The notes under the pieces are model-generated. The model was not told the DNA's origin and searched no databases. It was given only the letters and a program-made list of their open reading frames with translations. Of a DNA stretch of 64,000 nt, positions 28,026-39,008 are shown piece by piece. The DNA comes from Trichomonas vaginalis G3 (taxonomy: Eukaryota > Parabasalia > Trichomonadida > Trichomonadidae). The stretch covers positions 29,031,896-29,095,895 of the forward strand of contig NC_067206.1 of NCBI RefSeq assembly GCF_026262505.1, written 5' to 3'. Positions within the stretch are counted from its first letter, which is position 1; each line of letters starts with the position of its first letter. The translations under genes and the position numbers were made by a program.

Positions 28026-29378
28026 ATGGCTGAAGCAGATTATAAGATACAGGATTTAGCGAACAATCCCCAACCAAATACAGAGAGTTCAGAAAGCATA
28101 GATTACTCAGATTTAATTGACCATTTCATGAATGTCAATTTTGATTCCGACCCACTCAAATTTACGGAGATTTTGGAAGCTTTATCTCAACATTCAGAAC
28201 ACGGTAATTTCTTCGATTTGGTAAATATTCCTCACTCCCAAGTTTTGGTAAAATTAATCGATACTTGTATCCAAAATGAACCTCCTGTGTTTGACTACGC
28301 GTTAATTACAGTATTAAATATTGCAAATAACATTCAGGACAATGATTTGCCGATCCCTGATGAGATTTCAAACCTTGATTTAATTCAAAAGCTATTTCAA
28401 GTCTACATTATCACAGACAATAACGATGAGATCGAGTTAATCACCAAGTTCATTACAGTCTACAATAAATTATCTCCGGAACACCGAGATATGACTTTAG
28501 ACATTTTTGACCTCGAGCAACTTGCTTCATTCAATGAAGACAACTTCAAATCAACTCAGTTTTACATATTCCTTACCTCTTTACTCTATTACCCATTAGA
28601 TGATAAGTTGTTATCATTTATCATCGAATTGGCCACAAGCGATGTACTATTCTTAAATGCTAGTGCATTTAATGCATTGCTGGATCTAGTTATCGCTATA
28701 GCTAAGCAAAATATCAACGTTATTTTGGAAACCCCTGTATTTTTGCAAATTATCATGCAGATGGAGAATTTTTCAGTTGATTGTGCAAATGGTATAATAG
28801 ATTTCTTCCAGACAATCGTAGATTCAAAGGCTTTCGTTGTTGATCCACCTCATGTTTTGATAAAATTCATAAGGAGCCAAAATATTGAGATTGTTACACG
28901 AGCAGTATCACTTATATGCTGTCACCTTCGCGAGTGTCCCTCTTCTATTATTATTTTCTCGCATTACGGAGTAATTTCGGCTATTGTTGATTCAATTGCC
29001 GATGCAAACTTCGCAAGGAAGGAACAATGCACAATACTTTTATATGAGTGCTTGAAGACCGGAAATTCCGATTTTATTCTGAAATTACTTTCTCAAAATT
29101 CGTATCATGGAAATTGTTCGGCCATTGAGCTCATGGTAGATATTTTAGAATGTAACTCTAAGGAAACCTTCGAAATGATTGTTGAATCTTTCATAATTAT
29201 CTTTAATTCGACAATTCCTGAAGAAGAAAAAGAAAAGGCCAAGCAACTGTTTTACGAAAACGGTGGAGCTGACTCTTTATCTGACATTGATGAAGAAATT
29301 TTAGAAAAATCAGAAACATTAGGTCCAAAACTTGAAATGCTCAAATCTCTTATTGCCACAGAAGAAGAGCAACACTAA
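28026..29378 (+). CDS. helical-repeat (ARM/HEAT-like) protein, 450 aa
   Basis: An all-helical, acidic protein made of repeated pairs of amphipathic helices from about residue 35 to 430, for example FYIFLTSLLYYPLDDKLLSF and NASAFNALLDLVIAIAKQNI, ending in a charged tail. This is the look of the large armadillo-type solenoid family of trichomonads. Such proteins act as binding scaffolds; partners cannot be told from sequence. Full open frame with ATG at 28026 (ACAGCAATGG). Confidence 0.75.
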   Translation: MAEADYKIQDLANNPQPNTESSESIDYSDLIDHFMNVNFDSDPLKFTEILEALSQHSEHGNFFDLVNIPHSQVLVKLIDTCIQNEPPVFDYALITVLNIANNIQDNDLPIPDEISNLDLIQKLFQVYIITDNNDEIELITKFITVYNKLSPEHRDMTLDIFDLEQLASFNEDNFKSTQFYIFLTSLLYYPLDDKLLSFIIELATSDVLFLNASAFNALLDLVIAIAKQNINVILETPVFLQIIMQMENFSVDCANGIIDFFQTIVDSKAFVVDPPHVLIKFIRSQNIEIVTRAVSLICCHLRECPSSIIIFSHYGVISAIVDSIADANFARKEQCTILLYECLKTGNSDFILKLLSQNSYHGNCSAIELMVDILECNSKETFEMIVESFIIIFNSTIPEEEKEKAKQLFYENGGADSLSDIDEEILEKSETLGPKLEMLKSLIATEEEQH

Positions 29379-29775
29379 TGTTCTAACTCGGTTATTCTTA
29401 TTTACTTTCACTTTGATTTTTTTTGTTCTTTTTTTAAAAAATTAATTTTCTCTCTTTCATAAAATTCTTATTTTTCATATCTGGATCTCAAAAATGGAGA
29501 AATGGATGTTTACTCCCCAACATCATCAACTTCAACAGTGAATATATACAAGATGATGCAAATTTACAAAATCAACATTTTTCATTGGAATTGATATTAT
29601 AACTCAAAGCATCTATTTTTCCTTCTATTAACTTTTCGAACATGACAATGCTTGTCATAATATTGTTTATAATTTTTAATTATTTATTATTAAATATTCT
29701 TCATATGCAAACCTTTCAATTCACTCAAATTTTGAATGACAGACACAAAGAATTTGATTTAAAGTTTATAGTTAA
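29379..29775. other. intergenic region, no feature seen
   Basis: AT-rich sequence between convergent host genes. No RNA gene, repeat or open frame that I can support. Confidence 0.5.
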
Positions 29776-30690
29776 TTATTTGGCGCCAACAGAAACCAAA
29801 TAATCTCTTATAGTTGCGTTTTTTGCAACTGAGAGCGGAGTATCGTCATTTTTATCCTTTGCTTCTAAATTAGCTCCAACAGAGATGAGATATTGAAGAA
29901 TTTCTAGTTGACCCTGACGTGAAGCATAAAAGAGTGGAGTTTGTCCATAATCATCCGGAGCGTCTTTATCAGCTCCAATAGATACAAGATATTGAACAAT
30001 GTCTCGATGATCGAAATGGACTGCTGTAAGAAGTGGAGAATGTTCACTGTTATCCTTTTTGTCTTTATCAGCTCCAGCAGAGATAAGATATTTAACAAGT
30101 TGGAGATTTCCTCTTTCACATGCAATGTGAAAAACATTTCTTACATCACGATTCAAAAATCCTTTCTTTTGTTTGAGCCACAGCCCTTCTTCACAAGCTT
30201 TAGAGAAAATTTGTTTGTTTCCTTGAGTAGAAAGTTCCTCTAAGAAAGCATAAGTCTTTTTAAAATCATTAGATTTCTTTAGTTCTAAAATTTTTGGTAG
30301 ATATTCTTTCATATTGTATTCTTCTTTGATTTGAATGATTTGGGATTTAAGCGATTCAACCTCGTTCGCGTTGCGATTTAAAAAGTCAACTATTCCATTA
30401 AGGATTCCGAAATTCATGTGTTCTTTTATTGAATTCAGAATTGAAATAACATCTTCGAAGTTTTGAATAGAAATGTTAGCATTTCGAGCACACACATATA
30501 ATTCGTTTGACTTAATAACATCATGTGACTGTCTAACAAGAGTTGCGAACTCATTTGCTGTTAAATTTGATATTTTCATTATCTTTTCGATATCTTCGAT
30601 TCCAAATGTATTAAAGAAGTTTCCTTCTTTAATATAATCGCTAATATGAGCAGCAGCGTTTTCAATTTTCTGAGTTATATCTTCACTCAT
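29776..30690 (-). CDS. ankyrin-repeat protein with trichomonad N-terminal domain, 304 aa
   Basis: Host protein of a family greatly expanded in trichomonads. Residues 1-170 are helical and typical of that family (VRQSHDVIKSNELYVCARNA, LELKKSNDFKKTYAFLEEL). Four ankyrin units follow at about 184-213, 217-246, 250-279 and 283-304 (NVFHIACERGNLQLVKYLIS; TPLFYASRQGQLEILQYLIS). The start at 30690 is chosen because it lies 8 nt after an initiator. Ankyrin arrays bind other proteins; the partner is unknown. Confidence 0.85.
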   Translation of the reverse strand: MSEDITQKIENAAAHISDYIKEGNFFNTFGIEDIEKIMKISNLTANEFATLVRQSHDVIKSNELYVCARNANISIQNFEDVISILNSIKEHMNFGILNGIVDFLNRNANEVESLKSQIIQIKEEYNMKEYLPKILELKKSNDFKKTYAFLEELSTQGNKQIFSKACEEGLWLKQKKGFLNRDVRNVFHIACERGNLQLVKYLISAGADKDKKDNSEHSPLLTAVHFDHRDIVQYLVSIGADKDAPDDYGQTPLFYASRQGQLEILQYLISVGANLEAKDKNDDTPLSVAKNATIRDYLVSVGAK

Positions 30691-30694
30691 CAAA

Positions 30695-30700
30695 ATGTGA
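30695..30700 (-). promoter_or_regulatory. initiator (Inr) of the ankyrin gene
   Basis: On the minus strand TCACAT fits TCA(+1)Py-W-W; the A at 30698 is 8 nt before the ATG, the usual distance in Trichomonas. Confidence 0.65.
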
Positions 30701-31016
30701 AGTGATGACCTTACAATTAAAAATTATATCAAATATTGAATTGAGAGAAACGGTTTTTTATAATTTCTGATATGAGTGAGAAACCATAGCAATTGAACTA
30801 GCTTGAAACAAAATTGGTTTTATATATATGGCATTATTGAGACAAAAAATGGCAAAGGTTAAATAAAGAGCTGCATTATATTTGAATCTCATTCATTTGA
30901 TGTTTTCATTGAAAAGATACATCTATTTTGCCAGAGACGTAATTACTTAGAAAGTGATTTGAAAGCATAGTTGCAACTTTTTTTAAAACCCTTGATGAAA
31001 ATCCTATATCATCGGA
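30701..31016. other. intergenic region, no feature seen
   Basis: AT-rich sequence between the ankyrin gene and the TTAA target site of the transposon. Nothing recognisable. Confidence 0.5.
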
Positions 31017-31775
31017 TTAAGGATGGGCACTCATTAGGGTGATGAAAAAAATCAAGTCTAGCAAAGTCAATATATTAAAAACAGTGAAGACTATTATATA
31101 GCATTATAGTGCACAAGCTCAAATATTTAGTGATGCATTTCTCGAACTTATTTTATTTATAAGTTAACCTTGAAACATGAATTTTAGTATATCATGAGCA
31201 TATTTTTTTCTAATTTTGCAATACTTATAATATCATACCAGGATTCATGTGGAAGTCTAATATTTGGTATATAATATTCTTACAATAAATGTATTAATTC
31301 AATTATATTCAAAATGATGGGTCGCAATTTTTACTGAAATTGCAAATTTAATTTCAACAATGAAATTATTGTTTAAAAAAAATAGCACAACAGCAAGATG
31401 GACAATCATATATAGAATTATAATGCTCCATATAATGCTTTGATTTGATGCGTATATAATGTTATTTTTCGAACATCTTTGTAAAAAATTGATTTTTGTA
31501 ATTTTTGAAAAAATTCGATTTTATTTCGAGATTTCCTCTATAGGTGAAGTATATTGAACAATATTCCTATGGGAGAAAATAATTGTAAGTATGAGTACTT
31601 TCATTAATACTATGGGTGCCATGGTTATCGCTCAAACGATCAAGTTATATCTCGATTGCGTAAATTGAAATTTTGCTATTTTCTAAATTCACGGCAACAA
31701 CATTCTTTTATCCTGATCGTACATCACAATATTTGAATGTGCGACCATTTGTTCAAGAAACCGTCAAGTTATTCT

Positions 31776-31781
31776 TCATTT
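31776..31781 (+). promoter_or_regulatory. initiator (Inr) of the Kolobok transposase
   Basis: TCATTT with A(+1) at 31778, 7 nt upstream of the ATG at 31785. It supports the second in-frame ATG rather than the one at 31737. Confidence 0.65.
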
Positions 31782-31784
31782 TTC

Positions 31785-33011
31785 ATGCCGCGGCGAACAA
31801 AAGCAGTTGCAAAGCGTATAAAGAACTTAGTTCAAAGCGCGAAAAATAGGGTAGAGCCATATGTCGTCAACACTGTTGAATTTGTGCTATCTGTATTATT
31901 GAGCGGCGCTACATTTTGCCAATCAGAATTTCAATTCATGCTGAATAACATCAAAGTTCCGTCAGAAGCTACATTTCATCGAGTCCAAGAAAAGGTTGGT
32001 CGTGTTATCATAGAAGTTGCCAGAGAATCTGTTAATTATTGGAAATCTCGAATGAGAAAATGTTCGGGACTTTTGTTTGACGGTTCTTGGAGTCAGAGAA
32101 GAAATGCAATGTTTTGCTATGTACAATTTGTAGAAGAGAAACTCAAAAAAATTGTAGATTGGGAAGTGATATCTAAATCTTTTAAAAATTTCAAAGGTAA
32201 TTTCAACGGAAAATCAAATGAAATGGAATTTGAAGGCTTAAAAAGAATGCTGAAGCGTTGGAATAATGAAAAACGTGTAAATTTTTTTGTGCATGATGGC
32301 GATGTCAAAATTGTTTCTACAATCAAAAATACGTTCAAAGGTATCAGAGAATACAGAGATCCTGGACATTTTCTTAACAATATACAGAAAAAGCTCAAAC
32401 TGCCAGAATTCAGAATCTTATCTAGCATTTCAAAGAATTTATTGCGTTGGCTTAGGCAACTTCTCAATGACACACATATGTCAATTAAAACAAAGAAGTT
32501 TTTATGGTTGAATTCCGCTAAACATTATGCCGGAAATCATAAATTTTGTCCAGATCCTGAAAAATGCAAGATGATTAAACCATGGAAATATGCAAAAAAT
32601 AAAACTGCTATAAAAACACTTAAAAAATTCCTCGAAGATACCGTAAAAATCTTTGATATGGTAAAAAAGATTCATTCAACTCAAGTAGTTGAATCGATAA
32701 ACCATATCAAAGCAATGCTTGCTAATAAAAATATTAATTGGCATGCTTCTTGGCCAATTAGGATGGCAGTCACAATATTGCATTTCAATGAAAGTATGTT
32801 TGAAACGATTGTAGCAATAAGATACAGGTTAAATTTACCAACAATGCCAGAAATGATGAACAGATATTTCAGAATGTATGATACAACAAAAGATTTAATC
32901 AAAGCATTCAAAAATTCAAAGCAAGTTCAAAAAAAGTTTGCGGCATTAAGAGCTATAAAGAGAGGTCTTCAAGCTACCGATGATCGTATTACTCTTAAAT
33001 CACATAAATAA
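31785..33011 (+). CDS. Kolobok-type transposase, 408 aa
   Basis: DDE transposase. Numbered from the ATG at 31785: LLFDGSWSQRRN with D99; GKSNEMEFEG; FVHDGDVKIV with D171/D173; EYRDPGHFLNNIQKKL; HYAGNHKFCPDPEKC, the His/Cys cluster inserted before the last catalytic residue; STQVVESIN with E303. This order (DGSW, DGD, DxxH, H-CxP, TQxxES-N) is that of the Kolobok/Mutator-related transposases. The N-terminus (MPRRTKAVAKRIKNLV) is basic and may contact DNA. An upstream in-frame ATG would add 16 residues but lies before the initiator. No break seen. Confidence 0.8.
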   Translation: MPRRTKAVAKRIKNLVQSAKNRVEPYVVNTVEFVLSVLLSGATFCQSEFQFMLNNIKVPSEATFHRVQEKVGRVIIEVARESVNYWKSRMRKCSGLLFDGSWSQRRNAMFCYVQFVEEKLKKIVDWEVISKSFKNFKGNFNGKSNEMEFEGLKRMLKRWNNEKRVNFFVHDGDVKIVSTIKNTFKGIREYRDPGHFLNNIQKKLKLPEFRILSSISKNLLRWLRQLLNDTHMSIKTKKFLWLNSAKHYAGNHKFCPDPEKCKMIKPWKYAKNKTAIKTLKKFLEDTVKIFDMVKKIHSTQVVESINHIKAMLANKNINWHASWPIRMAVTILHFNESMFETIVAIRYRLNLPTMPEMMNRYFRMYDTTKDLIKAFKNSKQVQKKFAALRAIKRGLQATDDRITLKSHK

Positions 33012-33649
33012 TTATTAAATTTATTTCACCCTCAAAACATCATAATCTTGCACCTTCTTTGAATAAACACTTTCACCTTCTATTTTTAATTAATGTTTTT
33101 TAATTGTCCAAAATTTTTAGATTATATAAGATATAATTTTTATAAAAGTATTATTTTCTAAAAGATAAGTATATATTCTTAATCACAAAACCTAGCATTT
33201 TATCATATCTATATATCAGCTTCCTAAATATAATACTCATATAGTTAGTATGATTTTAATGTTTTTGAACATGAAACGAAAATATGATTACAATCATATA
33301 ACATAATGGAGTTATTGATATAACTTATATGCATGATACATTAAGAAGTCTTCCAACAATATAGATATAGTTGTAGATTCCTATGATTCCTTTTATATTG
33401 TGAGATAATAACATTTTTATGCTGTCAGGAGCCTATGAGTGCCCATCCTTAAAGATTATAAGTATTGATTTACATCAGATTGACTGACAAAATTCAAACG
33501 TGACTAAATCAGAGTCACATAGAATTAAGATCGTATCGAAAATTATCATTCATATGCTAAAATTATCTATAATGTTATTAGCAAAAATTCGGATTATGAA
33601 TCATTTATTATGAAAATACAACCAAATATAATTGCAGGGAATGGAACTT

Positions 33650-34195
33650 TTAACGCATGATTCCAATAGATTTTAAATATGCAATATCTAACTCCGTTTT
33701 CCCAGATATATATACATACAGCATCAGAGATTAAATATTTTACGGCATCAATATGTCCATTTCGTGATGCCAATATGATTGGCGTACTTCCTTTATAATT
33801 TGCTTCTATATTTGTTCTAGGAGAGTCAAATGGAAGTTAGGATGTAGAAATGAGTGAAGTTAATCCACTTTCATCATTTGCATCTTTCTCGATTCCAACA
33901 GAGATTAGTAATTTAACATGTTCAAAATCGCTAAATTCTGATGCACTAATAAGTGAAGTGCTACCTGAATTATCTTTTGCTTCAATTTTAGCTCCGATAG
34001 AGTTAAGATATAGTACAATTGCTAGAAACCATTCTTTGATGCAACATTAAGCGGAGTGAATCCATAAAAATTCATTGCTTCTAAATTGGTTTCAACGGAA
34101 ATGAGATGTTTAACAACTTCAAACTGGTCTTTTCCTGATGCACTAGTAAGTGAAGTTTCAGAACAATCAAAATCATCATTTACATCATAACCAAT
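33650..34195 (-). pseudogene. decayed ankyrin-repeat gene
   Basis: The minus strand carries ankyrin units (DQFEVVKHLISVETNLEA; FEHVKLLISVGIEKDANDES; NGHIDAVKYLIS) ending at a stop at 33650. At least two frame changes interrupt it (near 33845 and 34045), and the N-terminal helical domain is missing: the gene breaks off where Maverick B sequence begins. It is a host gene, probably cut by the element and then degraded. The Kolobok lies between it and the intact ankyrin gene at 29776. Confidence 0.7.
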
Positions 34196-34380
34196 TATTC
34201 AAAATATATTAAGTAAACTAATGAAACAAGTACAGAAAAAAAAAAAAAGGTAATGGGGCTTCCAGGCGCGTTGCGCCCTCTAGCCCTGAAGATGTTTAGT
34301 ATAAATGAAGTTTTTATTCGGAGGGCTTCCAGGCGCGTTGCGCCCTCTAGCCCCGAAGATGTTTAGTATAAATGAAGTTT

Positions 34381-35190
34381 TTATTCTGAGTCAAAGTTCG
34401 GGTCTTCTGCGTTATATGCAACGTAATTGAACCATATCTTGTATGGATGGTTCAAATCCGATGAAACAGAAATGGTTTCACCGGGGACTAATACCAAGTT
34501 TCCTTCCCAGTAGTCTTGACCATTGCTAAAGAATATGCAAACCAATTCTTCGAATACAATTTCTTGTCCACTTTTGCGTTGGAAAATGACTCTTACACGG
34601 TCACCTGGAATGACTCCATCTTTTTCGTTGTCTTCATTCTGTAACGAAATAGTACGAACGAGGAAATGGTTGACAATTTCAACTTGGAATTCGCAAGGAG
34701 TTGTGCGAAAAACCCAGCCAACATTTTCGGCTCCGTACTCGTCAGCTAGTTCATCCTCGTCATAGCTGTACGAGTACGGAGTGAAGTTTAAGGCTGCACG
34801 GGCAAATTGAATTTGAATTGGGCTGCGTAAGGTAGGAAGCAACTGGTTGAAGAGTCGTTCTTGAAGTACTCTTACAAGAGTGGGACAATAGCGGACAAGT
34901 TCGTCTGCATATTGAATTGAATTCGAACAAATTTGTTCGAATTGGACTGTCGCCGAAACTAGTTGACCAAGAGCTGTAGAATACTCTGAGGTCTGTTCTA
35001 TACTTTCTTCTATAGAAGAAGCCATGTATTCATCAGCTTTTGACTGCAATTGTTGGCGCAATTGGAAGTTAGATTGCTCGGGGTCAAAGCGAGTCTTTGG
35101 AGTGTCATCTGGGACTGGGAGTGACCGTGGAGGATGACAATCCTCTTCCTGGATAGTTGAATCGGAATCGCTACTGTCTTGGTATGACAT
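34381..35190 (-). CDS. acidic Maverick B protein, divergent paralogue in copy 1, 269 aa
   Basis: A Ser/Asp/Glu-rich N-terminus, a helical middle (QLVSATVQFEQICSNSIQYA) and the segment YSYSYDEDELADEYGAENVG, which aligns with YGYDEDEYIDEFGDN in the 293-aa protein of the other copies. The C-terminal half is beta-rich (GDRVRVIFQRKSGQEIVFEE). Overall the two are clearly related but diverged, so this copy was not produced by the recent tandem duplication. Function unknown. Confidence 0.65.
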   Translation of the reverse strand: MSYQDSSDSDSTIQEEDCHPPRSLPVPDDTPKTRFDPEQSNFQLRQQLQSKADEYMASSIEESIEQTSEYSTALGQLVSATVQFEQICSNSIQYADELVRYCPTLVRVLQERLFNQLLPTLRSPIQIQFARAALNFTPYSYSYDEDELADEYGAENVGWVFRTTPCEFQVEIVNHFLVRTISLQNEDNEKDGVIPGDRVRVIFQRKSGQEIVFEELVCIFFSNGQDYWEGNLVLVPGETISVSSDLNHPYKIWFNYVAYNAEDPNFDSE

Positions 35191-35249
35191 TGAGCTAAAA
35201 TGAAGTGAAAAAAACCGACCACTTTATTTTTTCAAATAAGAGTTTAAAA

Positions 35250-35430
35250 TAAACCGTTTTCGTCAACGGTAACCCCCTCTATTTTTTTATTTTATTTAAT
35301 AGTTACCGTTGGCAAACCGTTCCATCTCAAATATTGAATGAACTATAAACGTTTTTTGTTTTCTATATATACTTTTTTGTCCAACGGTAAAACTTTTTAC
35401 ACAACGGTTTTTGAGAGTCGTCGCCGTTGA
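35250..35430. promoter_or_regulatory. divergent promoter region with Myb-type sites, copy 1
   Basis: Between the divergent genes starting at 35190 and 35673, CAACGG/CCGTTG or AACCGTT motifs occur about seven times in 180 bp (35252, 35264, 35305, 35315, 35392, 35402, 35423). YAAC(G/T)G is the binding site of Myb proteins, and Myb factors are major regulators in Trichomonas. The same cluster is in every copy (44988-45170, 54735-54915). Binding is inferred. The rest of 35191-35672 shows no gene. Confidence 0.5.
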
Positions 35431-35672
35431 CTTTTTTGTAGAGCACTCAAAATAGTATAACTTTGTCCGGACAAGTAAGGGTCTATCCTCGCTACAGGAA
35501 AAGTTACAGGCGTTCCAAGGAAGTATACTTTGAGAAGCCTTTTCTCCCTTTTAAAACAAGATAGGACGGTTATTTTACGAAACCGACAACACTTTGACCG
35601 AGTAGTTTTTTGTGCTGAACAAAAAGTGTCATATAAACATCTGTCAAAAACCGCTTTTTAACTTCACTTAAA

Positions 35673-38600
35673 ATGCCACGTAAGCTACGTAAGAATATAC
35701 GTAAGAGGAAGAGAGCATTGAAACATCCAATAGTAAAACTGACACCACAACAACAGTTGCAACAACAAATAATGAATGACCCCACTATGTTGCAACAAAT
35801 GTCAAGCAATCCTATGCTTTTAAACCGAGTTCTTGGTGCACAGAGTGGAGGTTTAAGAGCGGCACTTTTAGCGAAAATGGCAGGCTATGGTGGAGCTGCA
35901 GACGGAACAGCCTATAACCCTCAAAGTCAAATGAATTTGAGTTCACTCAAAAATCAAATATCAGATGTCAAAAAGTCAAACATAGACATACAGAAGCAAA
36001 TAAGTGAAAACGAAAAGAAACTAGAATATGACAGACACACAAAGAAACTCAATGAGTTAAACGTAGAGAAAAAGAAGAAAGAAGAACAACTGAAAGAACT
36101 AAGTACAGAGGAATATGCGAAAAAAGTGTCAGAAAAAGCAGCAGAAGTAGCAAAAATGGAACAAGATGTTGTAAATTTGAAAAACCATACTACTCAATAT
36201 AAAGTACTGAAAGATGAAGAGATAAAACAAAAAGCCCTGAAGACATATATGGATAGCGATGAGTATAAAAAAGAAGTTGAAGCAAATGTAAAGGCAGAAA
36301 AACTTTTACAGTTGCAAAACCAAACCGTACAGTATGAAAACTTAGCACAAGAAAGTAAAAATAACGACGCAGCCATGCAAAAGGCAATGAAAAGCGCAGA
36401 ATATATAAAAGCTAACAATGACTGGTTAGATGCCCAAGCCAACGCTAAAGCAGCCCAACTTATAGGGTCAATAAGGACAAAAATACAAGCGGATGAAGAC
36501 AGTTCAAATGAAGCTTTAATGAATGCTGACTTTAAGAACGCCTTCGAAGCTCTTCATAGTAAGGTGAAACTAGTGAACGACTTCTCATCTGGAAAGAAAC
36601 TGAAGTCTGAAGGTTTCGACAACGAGTTAGAGAAGTAGCACAAAATATGACGAAAATAACAGATGCAGCAACGAGACAGGCAGTTCAAAGTGCCTATGAC
36701 GCCGTTAGAGCAACTGTTGTGGAAAGTCAAGAAAAAGAGTTACAACAGACCAAAACAGACCTAGTAAATGCTTTCTTAAAAACGAAAAGTCAGGTAGGAC
36801 ATTATGCTGCAGATGGAACATATGTGCCAGCTGGTGGAACTTATATACCACCAAACCCTCCAAGAGAAGCACCTGCACCAGGACTACCTAAAACATTTAC
36901 ATCGTCACATGGACACAGACACAAGCATGCACCAAAACCAACACAACAACCAACAGTTCAAAATCCAGCACAACAACAACAACCAGCACAACAACACCTC
37001 CACAACCAGCACAGCAACCAACAGTTCAAAACCCTGCACAACAACAACCACAAACAGAGCAAGGACATAAAAGAAGTAGAGAACAAGGAAACCAAGAATT
37101 CTTAAAAATGCTAAAGGAAGATTATGGTTACTCAGATACTCTTGACTTTAGTGACAGATATAAAGAAGCTATTAGAAAGTTCAAGGAAGGAAATACTGAC
37201 CCGAACCTATTTAGCTTTATGGCTCAGCACCAAATGGGATATAATTTCAAACCTGGAAAATACAAGCTCGCTAAGGGATATGATTTAATAGCATATCATC
37301 CAAATGACATGACTGAATTTACTCCGAGATATTTGGTGTCAGAGCTAAATGACAATTCAACTCTCTTCATGAAACGCGTAAAAATAGAGACGGAACGAAA
37401 GAAGAAAGGTTTATGAGTCCGGATGACTTAGATAGGGAACTTTTAAAACGGTCTCGGAATATATGAAATGCCAGCAGATGAGGTACAAGAAACTCCACAG
37501 GAAGAAGTTCAGATACAACCAGACATGGAAGAAATAGTTCAGCAACAACAGCTAGAAGAGCCTGAAGGAAACGAACAAGTCCCTCCTTTGGAAACTAACT
37601 TCACAGAACTAGATGAAGATTTGGAACAGCCGAAAATCTTGACCCTCAACAAGAGTATGAGGTGAATATGGAATCTTTCCAAGAGTCTAAGAAAAATTCG
37701 GCTGACATAGTAGAAGAATATCGAAAAATGTTTGCCGACATACAAAAGACTCCAACACCAGATGAAAATATTCAGCATAGAATGGAAGTACTGAAAGAAA
37801 ATGTACGCAAATACAATAACCCTTTTTACTTACGACCATATAACGTTCAATCTTTGGCTGAACTCGGTGAAAATAAAAGGTTAAATTTCAACAAAACATA
37901 TAGAAATGAAACATTGTTTAAAGTTCATTCAGAACCTAACCAATATGGAAACAAACCTACTTTTGTTTCTGCAGACTATGGAACTACAATGAGATGGGTC
38001 ATAAAGCTAACCCGGATAGGTGGTTCATAAACTTACAACCTCAATTCCAAGAAGTTGTAGACGCAATGGAAGTGAATGGTGAACCAGATATAGCTGGTAT
38101 TTTCAGCGCGGCTTTAATGCCATTGAAAGATATGAAACATGCAGATATTTTGAACCAGTATGAAATGAACATGGCTGATGGAAATATAACACCTGACGTT
38201 CTAGAACATTTATCTCAAAGAACTACACAGAACCATAAAGATGGTATATTTGGTGAAGAGTTTAGAAAGAAAGTTAGGGATAGAGAAGGAAGAGAACCTA
38301 TTGTACATGACCTTGCAAACGAAAGTTTACAAAATGTCATAAAAACTTACTTTGCAGACAATGAAATGAGAAGGGATGAATATTTAAGAAAACTCAAATG
38401 GACAGTACCAAATGAAATGTTAGTATTGAAAAACATGTTCCTTGACAAAATAAAACCAACTACAGAAATAAATGACGCAAGACTGAAACGTTGGGTAAAA
38501 GCTTTCCCATTCACAAAAGATATTATTGGTTACATGGAAAGAAAACCAGAATGGCTACAAAAACATATATTTGGAAACGAGCTTATTCCATATGGACAAG

Positions 38601-38976
38601 CTATATTTGAAGAGCTTGAACCGGAAACTCAGGAAAGAGTCATGCAAACAATACGCGAAGACTCAAATACAAACTATGACAAACTCTTTCTAGGATATAG
38701 GTTACCTGAGATGGGCGACCAGAGCCCAAAGGCAAAAAGGACATGGGAAATTTACAACATACTAGTGAACATGAGGCAAAGATGCAACAACTTGAAGCAG
38801 AGGGCAAGTTACCAAAAGCGACACCAAAGAAGAAGAGAAGAGTAGAACAAAGTGAAAGTAGTGAAGAAGTAACTTCATCTAGTGAAAGTAGTGGCAATGA
38901 AGGAAAAAGAAGAGTTAAAAACTCAGTCAGGAAGAAAGTAAAGCTTGGTCCGAGTGGGTTCTATTATGACACATAA
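35673..38976 (+). pseudogene. large coiled-coil Maverick B protein, copy 1, broken
   Basis: About 1100 codons when compared along the copies. Basic start (PRKLRKNIRKRKRALKHP), a Gly-rich segment, a long coiled coil, a Pro/Gln-rich part (AQQPTVQNPAQQQ), a globular part (GYDLIAYHPNDMTEFTPRYL) and a basic Ser/Glu-rich end. Broken, with about five breaks. Lies just before the capsid gene, so probably an internal or scaffold protein of the virion; that is inferred. Confidence 0.7.
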
Positions 38977-39008
38977 ATCCAACTATTCTATATTTTTACC
39001 CATATGAA

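Larger units (their letters stand above)
31021..33448 (+). mobile_element. Kolobok-type DNA transposon, apparently complete, 2.43 kb
   Basis: The ends are perfect 14-bp inverted repeats: GGATGGGCACTCAT at 31021 and its complement ending at 33448. Both are flanked by TTAA (31017-31020 and 33449-33452), the target duplication of the Kolobok superfamily (also of piggyBac). One open transposase gene lies inside, with a DDE core of the Kolobok/Mutator-related type. The non-coding parts (31021-31784 and 33012-33448) hold no other gene. With ends, target duplication and frame all preserved the copy may be recent and autonomous. Confidence 0.85.

Noticed and set aside
31021-33448. piggyBac element (also TTAA)
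   Set aside because: Transposase lacks the piggyBac DDBD plan and Cys-rich tail; its DGSW, DGD, H-CxP and TQxxES order is Kolobok/Mutator-like.
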